The position numbers and the translations under genes are program-made. The notes beneath the pieces were generated by a model. That model was not told the origin of the DNA. It ran no database searches and saw nothing but the letters and a program-made list of their open reading frames with translations. A stretch of 64,000 bases of DNA, taken from Stappia sp. WLB 29. Lineage in GTDB: Bacteria; Pseudomonadota; Alphaproteobacteria; Rhizobiales; Stappiaceae. Below are positions 26,297 through 33,027 of the stretch, one piece after another (within the stretch, counting starts at the first letter, position 1; each line of letters starts with the position of its first letter). The DNA lies in contig NZ_JALBGD010000008.1 in assembly GCF_023507705.1 (NCBI RefSeq), forward strand, positions 1 through 64,000. Reading direction: 5' to 3'.

Positions 26297-27202
26297 ATGG
26301 TCTCTTCGATTTCGCAGCGTTCCCTGGAAGCTTTCCGCTGCGTCATGCGCGCGGGAACGGTCTCCGCCGCCGCCGACGAGATGGCGATCTCGCAGCCGGC
26401 CGTCAGCCGCCTGATCCGCGATCTGGAGGAGCGGCTGCAGCTGCCGTTGTTCAGCCGCAGGGGCGGGCGGGTCGTCGCCACCCGCGAGGCGCACGAGCTG
26501 TGGACGGAGGTGGAGCGCAGCTTCGTCGGCCTCGGCCAGATCGAGCGCGCCGCGACGCAGATCCGCCAGGGGTACCGGGCGACGCTGACCATCGCCGCGG
26601 CCCCGGCCATCGCCCAGTCGGCGCTGCCCGGCGTGATCGCGATGCTGTCGCAGGAGCGGCCCGAATTCCGCGCCGAGTTCCTGTCGATGACGACGCTGCC
26701 GGTGGTGCGGCAGGTGGCGCTGCGCCAGTGCCAGGTGGGCTTCGGCATCCCCACGCGCCACAAGCACGAGGTGGATGTGGTGGGCAGCGGCTCCGTGCCG
26801 TTCCGCTTCATCGGCCCGCCCGGCCATCCGCTCGGGACGCGCGACATCGTGCGCGAGGAGGACCTTGCCGGCGTCGACTTCGTCGGCTTCGTGGACTCCA
26901 CCATGTCGGGCCGCGCCTTCGACCGGGTGTTCGCCAAGATGCGCCGGCCGCCGGTGCAGAAGATGAAGTCCTACCTGTCGCATATCGTCTCGGCGCTGGT
27001 GATGCGGGGGCTGGGCGTCGGCATCGTCGATGCGTTCACCGCGCGCGATCATATGCGCATGGGCGGGGTGATGCGGCCGGTCGAGATCCCCGACCGTTTC
27101 GAATACTCGATCATCAAGCCGCACGGCGACAAGCTGAGCCCGGAGGCGCTGGCGCTGGTCGACGGGTTCGAGCGCTACGTGCGCGACTATCAGGACGACT
27201 GA
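26297..27202 (+). CDS. LysR-family transcriptional regulator of the opine-type operon
   Basis: A 301-residue LTTR. The N-terminal winged helix has AGTVSAAADEMAISQPAVSR and LIRDLEERLQLPLFSRRGGR (about residues 18-60), and the rest is a substrate-sensing periplasmic-binding-like domain. It is transcribed divergently from the flavoprotein-SDR-ABC operon, the usual arrangement for a LysR activator of adjacent catabolic genes. NocR/OccR-type opine regulators are LTTRs of the same kind. Its final codons are part of an imperfect 32-bp direct repeat continuing past the stop. Confidence 0.9.
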   Translation: MVSSISQRSLEAFRCVMRAGTVSAAADEMAISQPAVSRLIRDLEERLQLPLFSRRGGRVVATREAHELWTEVERSFVGLGQIERAATQIRQGYRATLTIAAAPAIAQSALPGVIAMLSQERPEFRAEFLSMTTLPVVRQVALRQCQVGFGIPTRHKHEVDVVGSGSVPFRFIGPPGHPLGTRDIVREEDLAGVDFVGFVDSTMSGRAFDRVFAKMRRPPVQKMKSYLSHIVSALVMRGLGVGIVDAFTARDHMRMGGVMRPVEIPDRFEYSIIKPHGDKLSPEALALVDGFERYVRDYQDD

Positions 27203-27251
27203 CGCGGCTCGGCCCGCGCCATCAACATGACTGACGCGGCTCGGCCGCGCC
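27197..27251. repeat. 32-bp imperfect direct repeat at the end of the LysR gene
   Basis: GACTGACGCGGCTCGGCC begins at 27197 and again at 27229; the second copy lacks one C further on. The first copy contains the LysR stop codon. A shorter relative (GAGTGACGCCG) follows near 27260. It looks like a local tandem duplication. Confidence 0.55.
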
Positions 27252-27314
27252 GGGCAGGACGAGTGACGCCGAAAACGAAAACGGCCGCACCCGGAGGGCG
27301 CGACCGTCTCCAAT

Positions 27315-27334
27315 CCGGTCTTGGGAGAGACCGG
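27315..27334. terminator. Terminator hairpin between convergent LysR and binding-protein genes
   Basis: CCGGTCT (27315-27321) pairs with AGACCGG (27328-27334) around a 6-base loop in the gap between two convergent genes. It directly follows the binding-protein stop on the minus strand. T-runs are short, so strength is uncertain. Confidence 0.5.
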
Positions 27335-27347
27335 TTGACCGGGGGGC

Positions 27348-28598
27348 CTATTTCATGCCGAGCTGCACGCGCAGCGTCTCGGCCAGGTCCTTGATCGTCG
27401 CCTCCGCGTCGGCGCCTTCCGTTACGTCCACCAGCGCGGCGGCGATCAGGTCGGTGACCGCGACGCCCTCGGCGCCGGGAAAGGCGTACCAGGGGCCGGC
27501 ATGCTGGGCGATCTGGGTGTGGGCGACGAGCGCGTTCGGGTCCTTCTCGTAGAAGGCGCCGAGATACTCCTTGTCCTCGACCACGATGGAGTTGGCCGGA
27601 GCGTAGCCGGTGTTCTCCACGATGATCTTCTGACCCTCGGGGCCGGTGACGAAGGCAATGTACTCCCACGCCGCCTTCTGCTTGGCCTCGTCCCTGGTCA
27701 GCATGACGATGCCCGAGCCGCCGGTCGGGAAGTAGACGGAGGCCTCGTCGTCGGTGCCCAGCGGCAGCGGCTTGACGGTGAGCTCGAAGGCATCGCCCGC
27801 GCCCTGCTCGAAGCGGGTCTGCAGCGAGGAGCTCTCGAACATGATGCCGAGCGTGCCGGCCGGCAGGGCCTGGCGGGCGTCGCTGTCGGCGTAGGACTTC
27901 ATGCCCGCTTCCTTGGCGAAGCGCTGGTAGAGGCGCGCGGCCTCGATGCCGGCCTCGCTGTCGAAGGTGATGTCGGTCTCGTCCTCGTTCATCGGACGCC
28001 CGCCATAGGCGCCGAGCAGCGACTGGTAGCGCCAGTCGTGACGGTCGATCCACACGCCGTCGATCGTGTCGCCGAGCGCGTTGATCCTGGCGGCGAGTTC
28101 GATCACCCCGTCGAAGGTGGTCGGGAAGTCGTCCATGGACCCGCCGGCCTGCTCGACGAGCTTCGGGTTCACATACATGACCAGCGTCGAGGCGGAGGTC
28201 GCCAGCGCATGCTGCTGGCCCTTGAAGCTGCCGAGCGACAGCAGCGCCGGGGTGTAGCCCTGCTCGGCCGGATCGTCGCCGAGGAAGCCGTCGAGCGGTT
28301 GGGTCAGGCCGCGATCCTGCAGGATGCGCCAGCGGTTGAGGCCGACATAGGCAACGTCCGGCGCGGTGCCGGCGACCGCCTCGCGCAGCAGGCGCTGCAC
28401 GCCTTCCGGATAGCCCTCGGCCGGGCCGTCCAGGGTGACCTTGATCTCGGGATGCTTGGCCATGAAGGCCTCGGCAAGCGCCTTCTGCGTATCGGCCCAG
28501 ATGGTCGGGATCGCATAGTGCACGCGGATCTCGGTCTCCTGGGCGGTGGCGCTGCCGGCGACGAGCGCGAAAGCCGCGGCGAATAGGGCACGTCTCAT
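27348..28598 (-). CDS. CUT1-type sugar ABC substrate-binding protein
   Basis: A 416-residue extracellular solute-binding protein (SBP_bac_1). Signal peptide MRRALFAAAFALVAGSATAQ; the mature protein opens TEIRVHYAIPTIWADTQKAL. The central GTAPDVAYVGLNRW segment and the LGIMFESSSLQT and WEYIAFVTGPEGQ stretches are typical of UgpB/MalE-like receptors. The start has AGGAG 8 bases upstream. It is the last gene of the transporter operon rather than the first, and a hairpin follows it. Ligand likely a sugar, polyol or glycerol phosphodiester. Confidence 0.88.
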   Translation of the reverse strand: MRRALFAAAFALVAGSATAQETEIRVHYAIPTIWADTQKALAEAFMAKHPEIKVTLDGPAEGYPEGVQRLLREAVAGTAPDVAYVGLNRWRILQDRGLTQPLDGFLGDDPAEQGYTPALLSLGSFKGQQHALATSASTLVMYVNPKLVEQAGGSMDDFPTTFDGVIELAARINALGDTIDGVWIDRHDWRYQSLLGAYGGRPMNEDETDITFDSEAGIEAARLYQRFAKEAGMKSYADSDARQALPAGTLGIMFESSSLQTRFEQGAGDAFELTVKPLPLGTDDEASVYFPTGGSGIVMLTRDEAKQKAAWEYIAFVTGPEGQKIIVENTGYAPANSIVVEDKEYLGAFYEKDPNALVAHTQIAQHAGPWYAFPGAEGVAVTDLIAAALVDVTEGADAEATIKDLAETLRVQLGMK

Positions 28599-28668
28599 GC
28601 TTGACACTCCTGGTTGACGTTTCTCGGCGCGCGGTTTGTCCCGCGTCTGTGGTTGTCGGGTACCCGCT

Positions 28669-29493
28669 TCACTTGAGCCCGCTTGCGGCGAGGCCTTGCG
28701 TGAACTTGCGCTGCGCCAGCAGGAACGCGATGACCAGCGGCGCGGTGATGATGAGAGCCGCGGCCATGAGCGGGCCGACATCGTCGCCCGACTCCTCGTC
28801 GCGGAAGTAGAGAATGCCGCGCGGGGGCGTGGCGAGCTGCGGATCGGTGGTGGCGATCAGCGGCCAGAACAGGTCGTTCCAGTGCGCCGTCACCGAGAAG
28901 ATCGCAAAGGCGGTCGCCGCCGGCAGCACCAAGGGGAAGGTGATGCGCCAGACGATGGCCGTCTCGCTCAATCCGTCGACGCGCGCCGCCTCGAACAGCT
29001 CCGCCGGGAGCTGCGAAATCGCCTGGCGGAACAGGAAGATGCCGAAGGCGGTCGGGATGAACGGCAGGATCAGCGCCCAGTAGGTGTTGAGGATGCCGGC
29101 CTGGGCGAAGCCGAGGAAGATCGGGATCGCGGTGACGTGGAACGGCACCAGCAGGCCGGCGAGGACCAGGCCGAAGACCAGCGCGCGGGCCCGGAAGGTC
29201 CGCTGCGCCAGCGCATAGGCGCAAGGCACGGCGAAGAGCAGCTGGAAGACCAGGATGCCGACCACCACGACAAGCCCGTTCCACAGGAACAGCGGCACGT
29301 CGGTGCTGGTCAGCGCCACGACGAAATTGCGCCATTCCAGCCGCGAGGGCAGAAGCGAGATCTCGGTGCTGAAGATCTCGTCGCGCGGCTTCACCGACAG
29401 CGACAGCATCCAGACGAAGGGCAGGAGGATCGCGGCGGCTCCGACGAGCAGCAGCGTTGTGGAAACGGCACGGCCGAGAAACTTGCGGATCAT
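28669..29493 (-). CDS. CUT1-type sugar ABC permease (MalG/UgpE family)
   Basis: A 274-residue permease with about six helices and the EAA loop AELFEAARVDGLSETAIVWR. It opens MIRKFLGRAVSTTLLLVGAA with a short cytoplasmic N-terminus as in UgpE. It overlaps the upstream permease gene by 4 bases. It pairs with that protein as the membrane channel. Confidence 0.9.
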   Translation of the reverse strand: MIRKFLGRAVSTTLLLVGAAAILLPFVWMLSLSVKPRDEIFSTEISLLPSRLEWRNFVVALTSTDVPLFLWNGLVVVVGILVFQLLFAVPCAYALAQRTFRARALVFGLVLAGLLVPFHVTAIPIFLGFAQAGILNTYWALILPFIPTAFGIFLFRQAISQLPAELFEAARVDGLSETAIVWRITFPLVLPAATAFAIFSVTAHWNDLFWPLIATTDPQLATPPRGILYFRDEESGDDVGPLMAAALIITAPLVIAFLLAQRKFTQGLAASGLK

Positions 29494-30392
29494 CTGTAGT
29501 GCACCTTCTTCTCGACGATGCGGATCTGCGCGAAGGTCAGGATCAGCAGGAAGGCGAAGAAGACCATCGTGATGGCGCTGGCATAGCCCGCCTTGAAGTA
29601 GACGAAGCCTTCCCGGTAGAGCGCGTAGACCAGCGTGTCGGAGGCGAAGGCCGGGCCGCCGCGCGTCAGCGTGGCGACGGTCTCGAACACCCGGAAGGCG
29701 TTGGTCGCGGTCACCACCAGCACGAAGAGGGTGGTCGGCCCGAGCATCGGCCAGGTGACGGTCCAGAAGCGCGACCAGCCGCCGCCCGCCCCGTCGACCT
29801 CGGCCGCGTCGTAGAGCTCCGGCGGAATGGCGACGAGGCCGGCCAGGAACAGCACCATGTTGTAGCCGACGGTCTGCCAGATGCCGATCACCGCCAGCGT
29901 GTAGAGCACCAGCCCCCGGTCGCTGAGCCAGTTGCGCGGCTCGCCGCCGAGGGCCGCGAGCACGTGGTTGACCACGCCGAGCGAGGGATGCAGCACCATC
30001 TGCCAGGCGACCGACATGGCGACCAGCGTCGCGGCGACGGGCAGGAAGTAGACGGCGCGCAGCGCATGGGCGAGACCCGGCGCCCAGCCGGTCATCCGGT
30101 GCAGGCCGAGCGCGACCAGCAGGCCGAGCGCGACGGAGGCCGGAATGACGATGGCCACGTAGAGCAGGGTGTTGGTGATGGCCCGCTGGCCCAGCGTCGA
30201 GCCGAGCAGGCGCTGGTAGTTCTCCAGTCCCGTCCAGTTCAGCGTGGTGGCGCCGAACTGGTAGTCGGTGAAGGAGAGCAGGGCGACGATGGCGACGGGC
30301 AGGAAGATGAACAGCACCATGGCCAGCGTCGCGGGACCTGCGAGCCAGAGCGTGGTCAGTGCCTCGCGGCGGGCAATCGACAGGCGCCTCAT
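29490..30392 (-). CDS. CUT1-type sugar ABC permease (MalF/UgpA family)
   Basis: A 300-residue permease with six predicted helices. The first hydrophobic segment is ATLAMVLFIFLPVAIVALLS. The EAA loop is PELYDAAEVDGAGGGWSRFW. UgpA-like length (no long MalF periplasmic loop). Overlaps both neighbours by 4 bases, so ATPase, permease and permease are coupled. Confidence 0.9.
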   Translation of the reverse strand: MRRLSIARREALTTLWLAGPATLAMVLFIFLPVAIVALLSFTDYQFGATTLNWTGLENYQRLLGSTLGQRAITNTLLYVAIVIPASVALGLLVALGLHRMTGWAPGLAHALRAVYFLPVAATLVAMSVAWQMVLHPSLGVVNHVLAALGGEPRNWLSDRGLVLYTLAVIGIWQTVGYNMVLFLAGLVAIPPELYDAAEVDGAGGGWSRFWTVTWPMLGPTTLFVLVVTATNAFRVFETVATLTRGGPAFASDTLVYALYREGFVYFKAGYASAITMVFFAFLLILTFAQIRIVEKKVHYR

Positions 30393-31480
30393 GCCGCTTC
30401 TCCGATGCGCTGGCCGGACGCGGCGTCGAAGACATGCACCTGCGCCGGGTCGAAGCCGAGCCGCACGGCGCTGCCGGGGGCGGGAATGGCGTAGTTGCCC
30501 GGCGCGATGGCGCGAAGCTCCGCGCCGCTCTCCGCCCGCAGGGCCAGCACCACTTCCGAGCCGAGATATTCCGCCGTCTCGAGCCGGGCCTCGACCGTGC
30601 CGGCGGCGGCCGGGCTGATATGCTCGGGCCGCAGCGCGATCACCGCCGAGCCGGCCGCCGGGTGCAGGCCGGCCGGCGCGCTGCCGGGCTCGAAGAAGTT
30701 GATGGCATTGGTGCCGATGAAGCCGGCGACCTCGCGCGAGGCGGGGCGCTCGTAAAGGTCCTGCGGGGTGCCGGCCTGGGCGACCCGCCCGCCGATCATC
30801 ACGACGATCTGGTCGGCCATCGCCATGGCCTCGGACTGGTCGTGGGTGACATAGACGAAGGGCCGGCCGGTGCGCTTGTGCAGGGCGACGAGCTCGGAGC
30901 GCATCTTCACGCGCAGCCTTGCGTCGAGATTGGACAGCGGTTCGTCGAGCAGGAACAGGACGGGATCGCGCACCAATGCGCGGCCGAGCGCGACGCGCTG
31001 CTTCTGGCCGCCGGACAGCTGCGCCGGCTTGCGGTGCAGCAGCTGCTCCAGGCCGAGCATTTCCGCGACCTCGCCGACGGCGCGGCGGATCTTCGCGCGC
31101 GCCTCGCCGCTGCCGGGCGCGAAGCGGCCGACGACGGGCATGCGGCCGAGCGTCGTCAGGTGGCGCATGGCCAGCGGCAGGGCGATGTTCTGCTCCACGC
31201 TCAGATGCGGGTAGAGCGCATAGGACTGGAACACCATCGCGACATTGCGTTCATGGGCGGTGCGGTCGGCCACATTCGTGCCGTTCAGCAGCACGGCGCC
31301 CTCGTTCGGCCGGTCGAGCCCGGCCATGATGCGCAAGGTGGTCGACTTGCCGCAGCCGGACGCGCCCAGCAGCGCGGTGAAGCTGCCGGAGGGAATGGAG
31401 ACGTCGACGCGGTCGAGGACGGTCTGCGGTCCGAACCGGCGCGTGACGCCCTGCAGTTCCAGTGTCGGGGTGGTGCTCAT
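30389..31480 (-). CDS. CUT1-type sugar ABC ATPase (UgpC/MalK family)
   Basis: A 363-residue ATPase. Walker A is GASGCGKST (about residues 39-47), where Ala replaces the usual Pro of MalK proteins; the signature is LSGGQKQR and Walker B is [13 protein letters not shown]. The C-terminal regulatory OB-type domain (residues about 240-363) includes VIALRPEHISP. It is the first gene of the transporter unit. A TGTAA-N6-TTACA palindrome lies 14 bases upstream of its ATG, so the unit may be transcribed from its own controlled promoter. Confidence 0.92.
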   Translation of the reverse strand: MSTTPTLELQGVTRRFGPQTVLDRVDVSIPSGSFTALLGASGCGKSTTLRIMAGLDRPNEGAVLLNGTNVADRTAHERNVAMVFQSYALYPHLSVEQNIALPLAMRHLTTLGRMPVVGRFAPGSGEARAKIRRAVGEVAEMLGLEQLLHRKPAQLSGGQKQRVALGRALVRDPVLFLLDEPLSNLDARLRVKMRSELVALHKRTGRPFVYVTHDQSEAMAMADQIVVMIGGRVAQAGTPQDLYERPASREVAGFIGTNAINFFEPGSAPAGLHPAAGSAVIALRPEHISPAAAGTVEARLETAEYLGSEVVLALRAESGAELRAIAPGNYAIPAPGSAVRLGFDPAQVHVFDAASGQRIGEAA

Positions 31481-31493
31481 CGTGTGCCAGCCT

Positions 31494-31509
31494 TGTAAGC
31501 TTTCTTACA
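31494..31509. promoter_or_regulatory. DeoR-type operator candidate upstream of the transporter operon
   Basis: The 16-bp palindrome TGTAAGCTTTCTTACA, with the same TGTAA-N6-TTACA structure as the site at 32187-32202 beside the deoR-family gene. It lies 14 bases before the ATPase start. A degenerate copy (TGTAA at 31526-31530, then TGACG) sits 32 bp away, about three helical turns. Confidence 0.65.
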
Positions 31510-31533
31510 TTGTGAGGGGCATGCGTGTAATTT

Positions 31534-32166
31534 TTATGACGAGATCGCCATCGCCATCACGTGCCCGCAAAGCCGCTCGACCGCGTCCTCCGGATCGCTC
31601 GCCATTTCCAGGCCCTCGACCGCCGGCGCGCCGAGCAGACCGAGGACGGGCTTGGAGAAATGCAGGCCGTAGGCGATCTCCGACAGGGTGCCGTAGGACC
31701 CGCCGACGGCGACCAGCACGGCCGACGACTTGGCGATGATCATGTTGCGGCCCTCACTGAGGCCGGTGGCGATGGGGATGGCGATATGGTCGTTGGCGCA
31801 GCGCCAGTCGTGGTCCGGCAGCATGCCGATGGTGAGGCCGCCGGCGCCGCGGCAACCCTTGGCTGCAGCCTCCATGACGCCGCTCTTGCCGCCGCAGATC
31901 ATCGTCAGGCCGAGGGCGCCGAGCGCCCGGCCCACGGCCTCCGCCCCGGCATATTGCTCGGGCGTTGCCGCGCGCGGTCCGATGACGCCGACGGGCACGC
32001 GGCGGGCGCCGCCCGTCGCACCGATGGCGGCCAGCGCCTCGCGGGCGGACACGGCGCGGGCATCGGCGGGAAGCGCGCAGGCCTGCCAGCGCCAGTTCCA
32101 CGCATCGAGGCGGCCCTGCTCGCTGTGGACGGTGTCATCAGACAGAAAATAACGCGTGTTACCCAT
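31534..32166 (-). CDS. LOG-family (SLOG/DprA-like Rossmann) protein
   Basis: A 210-residue protein of the LOG superfamily. The nucleotide-fold motif CGGKSGVMEAAAKGC lies near residue 92 and VGGSYGTLSEIAYGL near residue 154; the latter corresponds to the PGGxGTxxE motif of cytokinin-activating phosphoribohydrolases with Val for Pro and Ser-Tyr inserted as in TIGR00725-like proteins. An N-terminal extension of about 45 residues (RLDAWNWRWQA) precedes the fold. GGAG lies 7 bases upstream. It shares the DeoR-site promoter region and precedes the sugar-transporter genes. Possible role: hydrolysis or sensing of a nucleotide-like ligand. Function unproven. Confidence 0.75.
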   Translation of the reverse strand: MGNTRYFLSDDTVHSEQGRLDAWNWRWQACALPADARAVSAREALAAIGATGGARRVPVGVIGPRAATPEQYAGAEAVGRALGALGLTMICGGKSGVMEAAAKGCRGAGGLTIGMLPDHDWRCANDHIAIPIATGLSEGRNMIIAKSSAVLVAVGGSYGTLSEIAYGLHFSKPVLGLLGAPAVEGLEMASDPEDAVERLCGHVMAMAISS

Positions 32167-32186
32167 TGGCCGGCTCCGATCGTTGA

Positions 32187-32202
32187 TGTAAACTTTTTTA
32201 CA
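32187..32202. promoter_or_regulatory. DeoR-type operator candidate in the divergent promoter
   Basis: The 16-bp palindrome TGTAAACTTTTTTACA, extendable to ATGTAA/TTACAT. It lies between the LOG gene start (21 bases away) and the deoR-family start (27 bases away). It matches the site at 31494-31509, which suggests autoregulation plus control of the transporter. Confidence 0.7.
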
Positions 32203-32228
32203 TTCAAACAGCGGAGTACGACAAGACC

Positions 32229-32975
32229 ATGAATCGAGTCGAGCCCTTGTCGGCCTTCAGCCCCCGCCAGCGCGAGATCCTGGCGCTCACCGAGCGCAAC
32301 GGGTTCGTCACCATCGAGAGCCTTGCCGAGGAGTTCGGCGTGTCGGCGCAGACGATCCGGCGCGACATCATCGCGCTGGCCGATGCCGGCCGCTTGCAGC
32401 GCTTCCACGGCGGGGCCGGCGTCACCGGCCAGGCCGAGACGCTGCGGCTCGACCACGGGCAGAAGGAACAGCTCTCCGTCGAGGACAAGCTGCGGGTCGC
32501 GCAGGCGGCCGCGGCCTGCGTGCCCGACGGGGCGAGCCTCTTCCTCGATGTCGGAACGACGGTGGAGATGGCGGCCAAGGCGCTCAATGCCCGGCCGGGT
32601 TTCCGCGTCTTCACCAACAGCATGCGCGCGGCGCTCGCCTTCGATCCCTCGCGCCACGACGTCAACGTGATCGGCCGGCGGGTGGCCGGGCGCGACGGCT
32701 CGCTGGTCGGCGAGGAGACGATGCTGGCGCTGCAGGGGCTGCGGCTCGACTATGCGCTGATCGGCTGCTCGGCGGTGGATGCCGAGGGGCGGGTGATGGA
32801 TTTCGATCTGTCGAAGATCGCCGTGAAGAAGGTGGCGATGCAGGCGGCGGGCAAGTCGCTGCTGCTGGCGACGCCGAGCAAGTTCGGCCGCTCGGCGCTC
32901 TCCACCATCGCCATGCTGTCGGATTTCGAGCAGGTTATCGACGGCAGCCGGGACCTGGCGGCGCAGGCCGGCTGA
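32229..32975 (+). CDS. DeoR-family transcriptional repressor
   Basis: A 248-residue regulator. The N-terminal helix-turn-helix has the DeoR fingerprint TIESLAEEFGVSAQTIRRDI and then GRLQRFHGGAG (residues about 25-62). The C-terminal DeoRC domain, related to sugar-phosphate isomerases, includes SLFLDVGTTVEMAAKAL and DYALIGCSAVDAEGRV. GlpR-like in length. Family effectors are usually phosphorylated sugars or polyols. Divergent from the LOG-transporter cluster and flanked by the TGTAA-N6-TTACA palindrome, so it most likely represses that cluster and itself. Confidence 0.9.
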   Translation: MNRVEPLSAFSPRQREILALTERNGFVTIESLAEEFGVSAQTIRRDIIALADAGRLQRFHGGAGVTGQAETLRLDHGQKEQLSVEDKLRVAQAAAACVPDGASLFLDVGTTVEMAAKALNARPGFRVFTNSMRAALAFDPSRHDVNVIGRRVAGRDGSLVGEETMLALQGLRLDYALIGCSAVDAEGRVMDFDLSKIAVKKVAMQAAGKSLLLATPSKFGRSALSTIAMLSDFEQVIDGSRDLAAQAG

Positions 32976-32993
32976 GCCTTGTCGGCGGGTATG

Positions 32994-33018
32994 TCCGGCC
33001 CGCGAAAGGCGGGCCGGA
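32994..33018. terminator. Bidirectional terminator hairpin
   Basis: TCCGGCCCGC (32994-33003) pairs perfectly with GCGGGCCGGA (33009-33018) around a 5-base loop, between the convergent deoR-family and dabA genes. T-runs are weak on both sides. Confidence 0.6.
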
Positions 33019-33027
33019 GCTTGCCTG

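Noticed and set aside
31494-31509. Palindrome read as a terminator of the LOG gene
   Set aside because: The arms are only 5 bp and AT-rich, and the identical structure recurs at 32187-32202 in a divergent promoter, which fits an operator better.
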